Below, one piece after another: positions 1-11,659 of a DNA stretch of 64,000 nt (position 1 is its first letter; each line of letters starts with the position of its first letter). Source of the stretch: Azadirachta indica (Eukaryota; Streptophyta; Magnoliopsida; Sapindales; Meliaceae); contig CM040451.1 in assembly GCA_022749755.1 (NCBI GenBank), positions 372,001 to 436,000 of the forward strand, written 5' to 3'. The notes below the pieces were generated by a model. It saw only the letters and a program-made list of their open reading frames with translations, did no database searches and had not been told where the DNA came from. Made by a program: the position numbers and the translations under genes.

Positions 1-741
1 AGATTTGAATTTAAAAATGGAAGTGTAAACATATTTTGGGAGTTCGGCTTTGCTATTGAAATGATATTGAATATTTTGTGAAATGTGATTAATTTGAAGG
101 TTGAGATTATTTCTTATTCATTGATCTGTATAATTTTGATTACTTGTTGTGGATTTGCTATCAATTATTTGTGATTGAAATTAATTTGAGAATTAAGGTA
201 TTAGAAACATCATCTTACCTTAATTAAACTCTTTTGAACAAGTATTTAAATTGAATCCATTGAGTTGGTTTGATTTAAATGGTTAAATGATTTCCTTATA
301 ACAATACAATTAATTAAGTAGAAGCCTCATATCAAGAATATATTTAATTAACTGTAAGTGAGAATTACCATGATCATTGGAATTCTCTAACTTTAGTGGA
401 AAAACCAATAATTTAAAATACATAATGGTTATTTAATTCACCTTATATTTCAATACCAGATTAGATAATTAGCCAAACCCCATCTAATTTCATTGAATTC
501 AACAAAATTTTATAGATTTCAAATTCTTGTAATTTAGCTATTTAATCATTTCAATTGAAATAATTTGAAATTGTCATTTAATTGCATTAAAGTATTTACA
601 ATTTTATGTTTGCTTAAATTAGTAATTAACAGGAAATAATAAGAATTTAAACCATTGCAATTCTGCGAGAGATCGACCTCGGGTGAACTTATCACTAGTT
701 ATTAATGATTCGTGCACTTGCGAGCATTTAAAATTTCTACA
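1..741 (+). repeat. Athila/Diaspora-like 5' LTR, 3' portion
   Basis: Very AT-rich sequence that is the reverse complement, at roughly 85-90% by eye, of 13779-14450. The match ends at 741 in ACA, nine bases before a primer-binding site, so this is the inner end of a 5' LTR whose outer end lies outside the window. Compared with the opposite-strand copy it carries about 60 extra bases around 400-465. The full LTR of the related copy is about 1.3 kb, so a little over half is seen here. Confidence 0.8.
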
Positions 742-750
742 TCAAGTTTT

Positions 751-768
751 TGGCGCCGTTGCTGGGGA
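751..768 (+). other. Primer-binding site, tRNA-Asp type
   Basis: TGGCGCCGTTGCTGGGGA matches the primer site known from Athila, Calypso and Diaspora elements, complementary to the 3' end of tRNA-Asp. It lies nine bases after the LTR end at 741, the expected place for minus-strand DNA priming, and fixes the element on the + strand. Confidence 0.85.
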
Positions 769-1176
769 ATTGTGGTTTAAATTCTATATTTGTTTTCTTT
801 ATTGCTATTTTTTTATTTGTTTTGAGTGTTTCATTTATTGCTATTTTATTTTGTTTCTTTGTAGCTTAATTTTTTTTCCTTTTATTAGATACATGCACGG
901 TGACAATTCCCTAAGAGGATATTTTGGGGAGAAAAGGGATAATATTTTAAGAATAAAGGAAAACTTGAGACAACTAGCTGAGGATATCAATTACGTACTG
1001 AATAAGAAGAAAAAATTGTTGAGAAAACAACAAGCATGGAGCCCCAAACAACGAAAATAGCTGAAAGACCAAGGGTGATGAAGGAGTATGTAAGGCCGAT
1101 CGTTAGCACTTCTACATCTTGCATACAATTGGAGGATGCTGCATGAAATTATGAGATAAAAAACATACATTATTCC

Positions 1177-2215
1177 ATGTTGCCCTCTTTTTATGGAATT
1201 CCTAACAAAGACCCTTTGATTTTCATTAGGGACTTTTATGCGATAGTGCAAACTTTTTCTTTACAAGGATTAATCGAGGATCAACTTAGGATGAGGTGTT
1301 TTTCCTATACACTGAAAGATAGAGCTAAAGCTTGGTTAATGACTCTTCTACCAACATCTTTAACTACATGGGAAGTGGTTTACAATAAATTCATGAGAAA
1401 ATTTTACTCTCACCAAAAGACCACCGAGTTAAGGACTAAAATCGCTACCTTTTCTCAAATGGAGGGAGACCCTTTCCATGGGATAGATTCAAGATGCTTC
1501 TTACCCAATGTCCTCACCATCATTTTCCGCTGCAGCTACAAAACCAATTTTTCTATGATGGATTGACACAACAATGTCAATATACGGTTGATAATGTCGT
1601 CGGTGGAGCCATGGGAGAAAAGATCACAAAAGAAACATATGAGCTATACGAACTGTTTGGTGCAAATTTGCAGCAAAAGAGCGCAAGAGGAAGGAGCGTT
1701 GGGGTGCATGATTTAAGCTCCAACAATGAAATGGCAATGTAACTTGCTGAATTGACTAAGCAAGTCAAACTCTTTACGACCAATAACCAGCCAACTCATA
1801 TGGTATGTGCAATTTGTGGTATTTATGGGCATAATGCTAACACTTGTTCTTTGTCTTGTGATTCTTACATAGGTGGTGAACAAGAACAAGCTAATTTGAT
1901 GGAGTCTTACCAACCTAGGCCAAGACATGATCTTTTTGCAAATACATATAACTCAGGTTGGAGAAATCATCCGAATTTCTCTTGGAAGACTAATAACAAT
2001 CCAACATATGCTCAAAACTCAAGGCCAATTCAACATCAAATCCAAGCCATGCCACCTGAATAACCTAGATGACCAACATTGGAGGAGAGCTTGAACACCT
2101 TCATTCAAGTCAGTAAAGAAAACCATGAGAGACATAATCGAAGGTTGGATTCCTTAGAAGCATCCATGAAGAGGGTAGAAATGCAAGTTGGGCAACTTGC
2201 AAAACACATGTAAGG
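1177..2215 (+). pseudogene. Athila/Diaspora-like gag, broken
   Basis: Frame fragments resemble plant Athila-type Gag capsid: a segment at 1177-1566 with the AKAWLMTLLP motif and the NKFMRKFY stretch, then a shift of frame, a second segment at about 1570-1740, and a third at 1752-2063 holding a CCHC-type knuckle (CAICGIYGHNANTC). A coiled-coil-like piece follows at about 2080-2210 with stops. Gag would package element RNA in the cytoplasm. At least two frame changes and several stops show it is inactive. It follows the LTR and primer site and precedes the protease, the usual gypsy order. Confidence 0.75.
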
Positions 2216-2526
2216 TCATCATAAAGGATAGCTACCTAGCCAACCCGAGCAAGTGAAAGCTGTTACAGTCTTACGAAGTGGTAAAATTATTAACAAACAT
2301 TTTGATAATGAAAATTCTAATGATTTACCACTTGATGCAGAAAATGGGGAGCAAGAAGTTTCTAAAGAAGAACAAGCTAAAAATCCCCAACCTTCTAAGC
2401 ATTCTAAGAAGAACGAAGAGAAGGATTTAGCTTCTACTCAACCCCTTCATAAGGCAACCGAGCCTTATAGCCCTCCAATTCCTTATCCGCACCGTTTAAG
2501 AGAAAATAAGTAAGATAAACAATTTT

Positions 2527-3486
2527 ATGAGATTTTTGAGATGCTTTCTAAGATTGATATTAACTTACCTCTTTTGGATGTTATTAGAAATATACCATCA
2601 TATGCAAAATTTTTTTAAGGAACTCAACACCAAAAAGAGAAGATATGAGAAAAATGAGAAAATCATGGTCTTAGAAGTTGCTAGTGCAGTGCTTCAACAA
2701 AATTTGCCTCCAAAATTGAAAGATCTTGAAAGTTTCAACATAAACATAACTATGGGAGGCAAGAAGATAGCTAAAGCCATGCTAGACTTAGGAGCAAGTA
2801 TTAATCTAATGCCATACTCCATATACTTGCAACTGGGTTTAGGGAAGTTTAAGCCTACAACTATGACACTTCAACTTGCGGATAGGTTAGTTAAATATCC
2901 AAAGGGAATAATTGAGGATTTGTTGGTGCAAGTAGACAAGCTCATTGTACGAGTGGATTTTGTGGTTTTGGAGATGGAAGGAACACTCTCAAAGGACAAA
3001 GAGCATACAATTCTTCTTGGTAGACCATTTATGGTAACCACCAAGGCAATTATTGATGTCCAAAATAGGAGGTTATCAATGAAGGTCTTGGGAGAAACTG
3101 TCCAATTTAAAGTGTTTGATTCTTTATCAATTCCTTTTATTTCTACTAAAGATGAGTGCTCTTTTATTGATTGTATAGACTCACTCGTTTATAGCACTTA
3201 TTTGCAGGAAGAAATGGAGGATAAGCTTGAAGTTGCACTTGTTGGTGAGAGAGTAGAAGAAACACTTGAAGAAGAGACTAAGGGATACCATGAGATGCTA
3301 GATAAAGCTAAAGCAATTTCAGAAGAACCTAGCAAACCCTTAGAGCTACCAAAATCCTTACCAAGGGCAGAAATCACTTCATCTAAAATTGAACTTAAAG
3401 AATTGCATAAACATCTTAAATACATATTTTTGGGAGAGGGGGATACATACCCTGTAATCATTTCATCTACTTTGACCCAAACCTAA
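2527..3486 (+). pseudogene. Athila/Diaspora-like protease region, longest open segment
   Basis: An open segment of 319 residues carrying the aspartic protease core. The active-site box reads LDLGASINLMP (residues about 86-96), the form typical of the Athila lineage, and the ILLGRPF flap-side motif is near residue 163. Downstream residues are acidic linker leading to reverse transcriptase. The upstream piece 2253-2513 is in another frame and is probably linker between Gag and protease. This is the best preserved segment of the element, but it is separated from gag and RT by frameshifts and a stop at 3484. Confidence 0.75.
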
Positions 3487-3489
3487 GAA

Positions 3490-4391
3490 GAGAGAGTTGT
3501 AAGAGAGCTTAGCCGACTTAGGAAAGCTATAGGATGGAGTATAAGTGACATTAAAGGCATTAGTCTTGCAATGTGCATGCATAAAATTATTTTAGAGGAT
3601 AATGCTAAACCTGCGAGAGAACCTCAAAGGAGATTAAATCGTAATTTGCAATGGGTTAGTCCGGTTCATGTTGTGCCGAAAAATCAGGCATTACAGTGGT
3701 GAGGAATGAAAATAATGAGTTGGTATTGACTAGAATGACTATTGGGTGGAGAATGTGCATTGATTATAGAAAGTTGAATTCAGTTACAAAAAAAGATCAT
3801 TTTCCACTTCCATTTATTGATATGATGTTGGAAAAATTGGCAGGGCATGATTTTTATTGTTTTCTTGATGGTCTTTCGAGTTATTATCAAGTGCCGATTG
3901 CACCAGAGGATCAAGAGAAGACAACATTCACTTGCCCATTTGGAACGTTTGCCTTTAAGAGGATGCCGTTCGGTTTATGCAACGCTCTTGCAACATTCCA
4001 AAGATGCATGATGTCAATTTTTTCGGATATGGTGGAGAAATTCATTGATGTATTTATAGATGATTTTTCAGTTTTTAGAATTTCATTTGATGATTGTCTC
4101 CATAACTTGACTTTGGTTCTTGAGAGATGCATTAAATGTAATTTGACACTTAGTTAGGAAAAAAGTCATTTTATGGTGTAGCAAGGCATTGTGTTAGGGC
4201 ATGTTATTTCTAGTAGAGGCATTGAAGTTGATAAGGCGAAAATTGATTTGATTGCTAAATTACCATCCTTTACTTCTGTGTTAAGGGAATTAGGAGTTTC
4301 TTAGAACATGTAGGATTTTATAGACAATTCATTAAAGATTTCTCTAAAATAAGTAGTCCATTATGTAATTTGTTGTCTAAAGATGTTCCCT
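3490..4391 (+). pseudogene. Athila/Diaspora-like reverse transcriptase, truncated
   Basis: The best open part is 3696-4157, with WRMCIDYRKLNSVTKKDHFP, the EKTTFTCPFGTFAF box, RMPFGLCNA and the catalytic FIDD at 4053-4064. All are diagnostic of Athila-lineage RT. Stops occur at 4156 and beyond, and a frameshift near 4290 leads into recognisable but broken thumb sequence. Homology ends abruptly at about 4392, where the 145 bp tandem array begins; RNase H and integrase are missing. The element is therefore truncated as well as mutated. Confidence 0.8.
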
Positions 4392-4393
4392 TT

Positions 4394-7138
4394 GATACAG
4401 ACTCAAAAAAAAACAACTTCAGTTCGAGACGGACTGCATGTCTTGCTACTCAACATCGCGTCAGGATCCTTAAGCTGCATTTTATTTCGAAAATTAAAAA
4501 GTTAAAAATATACGATTTTCAGGGCCAAAATTGGCAAATATGATACGAACTCGAAAAACAACTTCATTTCTAGACGGACCGCACCTCTTGGTACTCTGCA
4601 TCGCGTGAGGATCGTTGCGGTATATTTCATTTCTAAAACAGAGATAATGAAAACGTACGATTTTCAGAGTCGGAATTATCAAACGTGATACGGACTCTAA
4701 AAAAGACTTCGTTTCGAGACAGGTCGCACGTCTTGTTAATCAGCATCGCGTTAGGATTGTTATGGTGTATTTTTTTTTAAAAAAACATAGAAAATGAAAA
4801 TGTATGATTTTCGGGGCGGAACTGTAAAACGTGTAAGAACTCAAAAAACTAGCTCATTTTGACACGGATGACATGCCTTGTCTCTCAGCACCGCGTGAAG
4901 ATCTTTAACAATGATGTTGTTTCAAAAACGGAAAAATTGAAAATGTACGATTTTCAGGACCAGAATTGTCAAATGTGATAAGGACTAAAAAAATGACTTC
5001 ATTTCGAGATGGGTTGCACTTCTTGTTACTCATTATCGCGTGAGAATCCTTATAGTGTATTTTATATCAAAAACAGAGAAGTTAAAAATATACAATTTTT
5101 GGGCCAAAATTGTCAAACGCGATACGAACTCAAAAAACGACTTCATTTCGAGATAGGCCACACGTCTTGTAACTCATCATCTCGTAAGGATCCTTACGGT
5201 GCATTTCATATAGAAAACAGAGATGTTGAGAATGTAAGATTTCAGGGCCAGAATTATCAAACATGATACAGACTCAAAAAATGACTTCATTGTGAGACAA
5301 GCCGTTAGTCTTATTACTCTACATCGCATGAGGATCCTTACGGTATATTTTATTTCAAAAACGGAGAAGTTGAAAAGGTTCAATTTTCAAGGTCAGAATT
5401 GTCAAGCGTGATATAGGCTCAGAAAACGGCTTCGTTTCGACACGGGCCATATGTCTTGTTAATCAGCATCTTGTTAGAATCGTTATGGTGCATTTTATTT
5501 CGAAAATAGAGAAGTTGAAAATATACGATTTTCAGGGCTGGAATTGTCAAACGTGATACGAACTTGAAAAACTACCTCATTTCGAGATTAGCCACATGTC
5601 TTGCTACTCAGCATCGTGTGAGAATCCTTACAGTGCACTTTGTTCCGAAAACGGAGAAATTGAGAACGTATTATTTTCGCAACTGGAATTGTCAAACAAG
5701 ATACGTACTCGAAAAACGATTTCTTTTCAAGACAAGTCGAACATCTTGCTACTTAGCATCGCGTTAGGATTGTTACGTTGTATTTTATTTCAAAAATAAA
5801 GAAGTTGAAAACGTACGATTTTCGAGGCAAAATTGTCAAACTCGAACCGGTCTTGAAAAACAAATTCGTTTCGAGACGGGCCTCGCGTCTTGGTACTCAA
5901 CATCATGTGAGGATTCCTATGGTACATTTTGTTTCGAAAACAGAGAAATTGAAAATGTACGATTTTCGGTACCGAAATTGTTAAACGTGAAACTAACTCA
6001 CAAAATGACTTTGTTTTAAGATGGGCCGTAAGTCTTGTTACTCAGCATCACATGAAGATACTTAAGGCACATTTTATTTCAAAATCAGACAAGTTGAAAA
6101 GGTACGATTTTCGGGGTCGGGATCGTCAAACGTGATATGGATTCGAAAAACAACTTCATTTCGAGAAGGGCCGTACGTCTTGTTATTCGGCATTACATGA
6201 GGATTCTTACGGTGCATTTTATTTCAAAAACGAAAAATTTGAAAATGTTCGATTTTTAGGACCGGAATCGTCAAACGTGATGCGGACTCAAGAAACGACT
6301 TTGTTTCGAGACGGATCGCACATCTTGCTACTCATCATTGCGTGAGTATCCTTACATTTTATTTGGAAAATAGAGAAGTTGAATTTTAGGGGCAAGAATT
6401 GTCAAACATGATATAAACTCAAAAAACGACTTTATTTCGAGACAAGCTACACGTCTTGTTACTCAACATCGCATCTTGATCGTTACGATGCATTTTATTT
6501 AGAAAATAGAGAACTCAAAAATATACTATTTTCTGTGGTTGAATTGTCAAACGTGATACAGAGTTAGAAAATGATTTTGTTTTAAGACGGGCCATACCTC
6601 TAGGCATTCAGCATCGCGTGAGTATCGTTATGGTATATTTTATTTCGAAAATAAAGAAGTTGAAAACGTATGACTTTTAAGATTGGAATTGTGAAAATCG
6701 AACAGTGTAGTTTATTCAAAAAACGAATATTTTCAAGACGTATAATTTTCAGGGCCAAAATTGTTAAACACGATATAGACTCGAAAAATGACTTCAGTTC
6801 GAGACGACCTACACTTCTTGCTACTTATGATCGTGTGAAGATCCTTATAGTGCATTTTATATTGAAAATAAAGAAATTGAAAACGTACAATTTTTGAGAC
6901 CGGAATTGTCAAACGCGATACAGACTTCAAAAACAATTTCGTTTCGAGACAGGCTGCATATCTTGTTACTAGGCATTAGGTCAGGATCATGATGTTGTAT
7001 TTTATTTCAAAAACGAAGAAGTTGAAAACGTACGATTTTTGGGGCTGGAATTGTTAAACGTGATACAGATTAAAAAAATTACTACTTTTTGAGGTAGGCT
7101 CCACATCTTGTTACTCGTCGTGAAGATCTGATACGAAT
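4394..7138. repeat. Tandem satellite-like array, about 145 bp monomer
   Basis: The landmark GATAC (or a close variant) recurs at 4394, 4542, 4687, 4833, 4977, 5121, 5265, 5410, 5555, 5700, 5844, 5989, 6134, 6279, 6410, 6555, 6700, 6772, 6917 and 7062. The spacing is almost always 144-146 bases, with two short units (131 and 72). Each monomer holds GACTTCATTTCGAGAC, CTCAGCATCGCGTGAGGATC and a TACGATTTTC box. Many differences are CG versus TG or CA, as expected of methylated repeats. There is no reading frame. The right end is interrupted by a solo LTR, after which the array continues. Confidence 0.9.
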
Positions 7139-7976
7139 CCCGAGCATATTAAACTTGAGACCCAATATTTTTACGCATGGAAGTAACTTCTTGAAAAGTT
7201 AAATCAAATTTACCCAAGTCTGCAACCCAATTTCAACTTGTAAAATAGAATCTTAGAACAAAATACTCTCAAAGTAATTAACTTGGATTGTAAGAATCTT
7301 AATTCAAGTAAGAATCAAAACAAGAGAAACTCTCTCAATTTTTATTTCATTCAAAGAGTAATGAATGTTTCCATAGGAGCATGTGGCTGGATATTTAAGG
7401 TTATAAGAAATAAGTAACCCTAAATAGAGTGTTTGGCCACAAGACTAAACTTATTTTAACTTAATTTAAAATAAACTGAATTTGAGCTTAATAATTAACA
7501 TTAACAGTCCAAACACATAACAAACTAAATAACATATATTTATAAATAATACTAAGATAGATAATGGCTTTGACTAGCAACTTAGCCCAAATGGCGCATG
7601 GAATCCGAAACTTTCATCATGATGAAGATTTGATTCGAATTGCAAATAAAAGACTTGAACATGCTTGTTTAGCCTTGAGACATCATTCGAATATGGCTTT
7701 GTACATATTTGAGAATTCGAATTCCATAGAAGCTTTAATCTTCTAGTTTTGCCTTCTTGTACTTGTGTCAATGTTACCAAGCTCTGATTATTGTCTTGAA
7801 GTCCAAGCTTGATATTTGACTCTTTCTTGCACTTCTGAATTGTTGCAAAATCATCCTACAAGCCTTGAATCCTCCCATTCAATGCATCCTTGAATTTCTT
7901 CATTCTCGCTCTTTTAACGGGACTACTAGGTAGCTGAATTGTATCATTGCTCTTGTGTACCTCGGTATTTGCATCA
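7139..7976 (-). mobile_element. Solo LTR of a CRM-like element, inside the tandem array
   Basis: 838 bases starting TGATACGAA and ending TTGCATCA, closely related to the two 848 bp LTRs at 16659-17506 and 23055-23902, and in the same orientation. It is flanked on both sides by AGATC (7134-7138 and 7977-7981), a five-base target duplication. The flanking array joins up in register when the LTR is removed. No internal region is present, so this is the product of LTR-LTR recombination. On the minus strand it encodes the C-terminal integrase tail that this family carries in its LTR, here with disruptions. Confidence 0.9.
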
Positions 7977-8395
7977 AGATCCTTACGGTGCATTTTATAT
8001 CGAACACAGAGAACTTGAAAACAAACGATTTTCGGGGTCGGAATTGTCAAACATGATACGAACACGAAAAAAGACTTTGTTTTAAGACGGGCTGCACATC
8101 ATGGTACTCCTCATCGCGTCAAAAACAAAGAAGTTGAAAACACACGATTTCCGGGGCAGAAATTGTCTCACCCAAACCGAACTTGAAAAATGACTTTGTT
8201 CCAAGACATGCTGCACGTCTTAATACTCAGCATTGCGTCAGGATTGTTACGGTGCATTTTGTTTAAAAAACAAAGAAGTTTATAATGTAGGATTTTTGGG
8301 GCCAAAATTGTCGAAGGTGATACGAATTCGAAAAACTACCTCATTTCGAGACAGGCCATACATCTTGTTACTCATCATCACGTGAGGATCCTTAT
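7977..8395. repeat. Continuation of the 145 bp tandem array
   Basis: About three further monomers, resuming at the base where the solo LTR interrupts the array and ending at GGATCCTTAT where the LTR of the next element begins (8396). One unit near 8110 is shortened. Composition and landmarks match the main block. Confidence 0.88.
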
Positions 8396-9181
8396 TGATG
8401 CAAATGAAGTTGTGCAACCACGTAAATAAGAGGAGAACCTCAGACATAAGGTTGGAGACACTCAGTTACAGCATCTATATGATTCGCTAAGCGTGCCGAG
8501 TGAATCGATTACAAGAGTTAGAGCCAAGACATTGGAAAGTGCCTTAAATAGACTAATTAAAAAGATGTATGATTCAAATACAATTCAAGATATATGTCTT
8601 GAAGAATTAAGCTCAGTGAACATCATTCAAGCGACTGGAGTCTAAGAAGACTAATATGAAAATGTTCGAAAATTATAATTTATTTATGTAATTTTAAGAA
8701 TCTTAAAATGATGTAATCATTTACATTATACACGTTTGACGTCATTGCTTACGTCATATATATATGACGTCATTACTTACATTTTTATGTTTGAAATTTA
8801 TAAGTTTTAAAAGTCATAAAGTTTCAATTTATTTTGTCAAATTGTTAGGTAAGATTGATAACCTAACTTTTGACATTTCCCTTTCTATTTTCCTATAAAA
8901 AGGCTTTCATTTCTCGAAATGGGACAAGCAATTTTAAGTGTTAAATTATTTCTTATAAGTTCTTGTTCTTGAGCTCTTCAAGTTTAATTTCTTGTGGCAT
9001 TCAAAACAATCTTAAATATTTTTTTAAGGATTTTTGGTGTGGCGTTTGAGTAAATCATAGTCTTGATTTATTTAGATAGGTATCGGGTCAAGGCTCTATA
9101 AACTTACGTTTTGAGAAAATCTTAGGGTTCTTTACTACATTCGGTGTTGGTTTCGTCATGATATTGGTAAGGTTCGTATCA
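8396..9181 (+). repeat. 5' LTR of a CRM-like element (+ strand)
   Basis: 786 bases from TGATGCAAATG to GGTTCGTATCA, followed by a degenerate initiator-Met primer site. The termini match those of the 848 bp LTR family here, but the interior differs, so it is a different subfamily. It starts directly inside the 145 bp array; CTTAT (8391-8395) would be its left target-site copy. The U3-like part holds three TGACGTCA-type boxes and a TATA box. Confidence 0.8.
8737..8901 (+). promoter_or_regulatory. LTR promoter: three CRE/as-1-like boxes and TATA box
   Basis: TGACGTCA at 8737-8744, TTACGTCA at 8749-8756 and TGACGTCA at 8765-8772 sit around a TATATATA core. A TATAAAAA box lies at 8894-8901. TGACGTCA is a known binding sequence of plant TGA-type bZIP factors. 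The arrangement upstream of a TATA box in an LTR suggests an inducible retrotransposon promoter; function is inferred. Confidence 0.5.
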
Positions 9182-9183
9182 TT

Positions 9184-9195
9184 TGATATCAGAAC
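9184..9195 (+). other. Degenerate primer-binding site, initiator tRNA-Met type
   Basis: TGATATCAGAAC, two bases after the LTR end, differs from the canonical TGGTATCAGAGC by G-to-A changes. Position and form identify it as the primer site of the element starting at 8396. Confidence 0.65.
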
Positions 9196-9717
9196 TTTGG
9201 TTCCAAGTCAAGTTTAAATTATCTTTTACATATTTGTTGTTCCTTTACTTCTTCAATTAGAATTCTAAAAAAAAAGAGAAATAAAAAAAAAAAAAATATA
9301 TTGTAGCCAAATTCCTTCTTGATTGGTTCAAATTCCAATTTTGTGTTTTACTTCAATTTATTTTGAATTCATATTTTCATTTCTATTTTCTTAAAAAAGG
9401 GAAATAAAGCCAAAAAAAAGAGAAATAAAAAAAAAGAGAGAATTGTTGTTATCTATTATATTTATAATTTCTTGTAGTATTGACCTAATAATCCTTATTC
9501 TTGATCCAATATTGTTATTGCTTGCATCGATTTCTTAAGAATTGCTTATTAAATATTGTGATTTTTTTGGGTTGCTTTTCATCATAAAATCACAACTGAA
9601 AATTTTGATTAAGAGTGTGTAAGTGTGAGAATATTTGAGTGCTCAAATACGAGAGTGAGTGAAAACAGGTGAGAGAGTGCTTGTGAGGTTTCTAACTTTA
9701 TTTTACAGATTTTAAAT
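9196..9717 (+). other. Untranslated leader of the CRM-like element
   Basis: AT-rich leader between primer site and gag, with two similar A-rich blocks (GAGAAATAAAAAAAA near 9270-9300 and 9420-9440), apparently an internal duplication. No coding signal is seen. Confidence 0.55.
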
Positions 9718-10870
9718 GTCTCACAATCAAGAAGAAAATTCAACCCAGAGAGTACAACAACCAACCACCCCGAACCTATAATTGCAGGCGTTATTGAGGG
9801 AGATGAGACGGATGATGAGGGTTGAGTTAGAATCAATCCACGAGAGGATGGATAGGTTGGAAGAAGAGACATCAAGAAGGCAACATCAAAGCTCTTTCAT
9901 TAGACAATCACCTAGGCAAGTGCAACCAAGGGTATAATAGGGTAATGTTGAGGATGATGAGGAGTTAGATGAATCACCAATGAATCAGGGCAGGAATTTG
10001 CATGGTTATGAGAATAGAGAAGCTAGGTTAGGTAGACCTAAGTTGGATGATGATTTAGGAAGTATTAAGGTAAAAATTCCACTGTTCCAAGGTAGAAACG
10101 ATCTTGAAGCTTATTTAGAGTGGGAGAAGAAAACAGAGATAGCTTTCGATTCTTACAATTACTCCGAGATCAAAAAGATAAAACTTGTGGCCATTGAATT
10201 TACTGATTATGCTATTATTTGGTGGGATCAATTGTTGAAGGATAGGAGAGGAAATTAAGAACGTCCTGTTGAAACGTGGGATGAGATGAAGACAATAATG
10301 AAAAGATGTTTCATTCCAAGCTACTACCATCAGGAGTTATTCAACAAATTGCAGCTTCTAACTCAAGAATCTAAAAGCGTAAATGAATACTACAAAAAGA
10401 TGGAGGTTACTATGATCCGAGTAAATGTAGAGGAGGATCGAAAAGTTACCATGGGTAAATTCTTACATGGTTTAGATCGCAGATGTGGTGGAAATGCAAC
10501 ATTATGTAGAGTTGACAGATATGGTGCATCAAGCCATCAAAGTTGAGCAACAATTGAAGCGAAGAAACAAGGCTAGGAGAGGAGCAAGCATGACTGTTAC
10601 AAACTCATGGAGATCAACTCTTAAACGGCAGGAATTTCCATTAATAAAGTCTAATTCCAAGGCTTCTAAGGATGTAAAACAAGTTGTGTCACAAAAATAA
10701 GGTAACATTGAATTCACCGCTTCTAGAAATTGTGACAGCAAGTGTTTTAAATGTCCAAGCAGGGGTCATATAGCTAGCCAATGCCCAAATAAAAGAGTAA
10801 TGGTGATCAATGCTAAAGGGGAGATTGAGTCGGAAGGAGAAGAAGAAGACGAAATAGAAGACATGCCATC
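9718..10870 (+). pseudogene. CRM-like gag, broken
   Basis: A Gag reading starts at the ATG at 9718 (MSHNQEENS), with stops near 9778 and 9936. The open part 9980-10258 holds VKIPLFQGRNDLEAYLEW and the WWDQL capsid motif; a stop follows, then 10286-10546 with RCFIPSYYHQELFNKLQ. A shifted frame carries the coiled-coil-like segment, and a knuckle resembling CFKCPSRGHIASQCP lies at about 10745-10790. This is the standard chromoviral Gag layout. Several stops and shifts make it non-functional. Confidence 0.75.
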
Positions 10871-10899
10871 TCTTAAAGATAACTACGAAGGGTAATATG

Positions 10900-11560
10900 C
10901 TGTGGAAGGAGAATTATTAGTGGCAAGACAAGGTCTTAGGGCACAGATTAAAGAAGAAGAAAATGATCAGTGGGAGAATTGGTTTCTATACTCAGTGTTT
11001 TGTGAACAACAAAGTTTGCAACGTTATAATTGATGGAGGAAGTTGCACCAACGTGGCCAGCACCGAATTAGGGAGAAATTATCGTTGTCTACCATGAAAC
11101 ATTCACGATCGTACTGGCTTCAATGACTAAATAATTGTGGAGAAATTAAGGTAACAAAACAAGTGTTGGTGGCATTCTTTATTGGCAAGTATGAGGAAGA
11201 AGTGCTTTGTGACGTGATTCTTATGCATGCATGTCACATTTTATTGGGCAGACCATGGCAGTACGATCGACGAGTCATACACGACGGTTTTACAAATAGA
11301 TACTCTTTTACCATCAAAAGGCAACCTATATCACTTGTACCATTGACTCCAAAACAAATTCTCGAAAACCAATTAAAGATGCAAAAAGCGAGTGAAAAGA
11401 AAAAAGAAAATAAGAAAGGCAAAAATGTCAAAGAGAGTGAGAGGAAAAATGAGAGAGTTGCAACGTTGATGTGTGAGAGAGAGGAAAAATATAATTTTAT
11501 TGCAAAAAAAGTGAGATCAAGAGAGCTTTACTTTCACAACAGCCCCTTATAGTACTTGTG
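10900..11560 (+). pseudogene. CRM-like protease region, broken
   Basis: The aspartic protease box IIDGGSCTNVAS is readable at about 11021-11056; the form DGGS is usual in this lineage. The LLGRPWQYDRRVIHDG motif follows inside the open segment 11163-11552, then a lysine/glutamate-rich linker. Frames change between these pieces. Confidence 0.7.
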
Positions 11561-11659
11561 TACATGGAAGCCTTTTTGTGCACTGACGATTTTACCGGAT
11601 CTTTGCCGAGCAATGTTATATTTCTTTTCTAAGAATTTAAGGATGTCTTTCCTGAAGAG

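Noticed and set aside
4394..8395. The regular repeats as a CRISPR array or as coding repeats
   Set aside because: The whole 145-base unit repeats with no unique spacers, and the frames across it (for example at 5009, 5564 and 5778) are broken each period; this is a eukaryotic tandem repeat.
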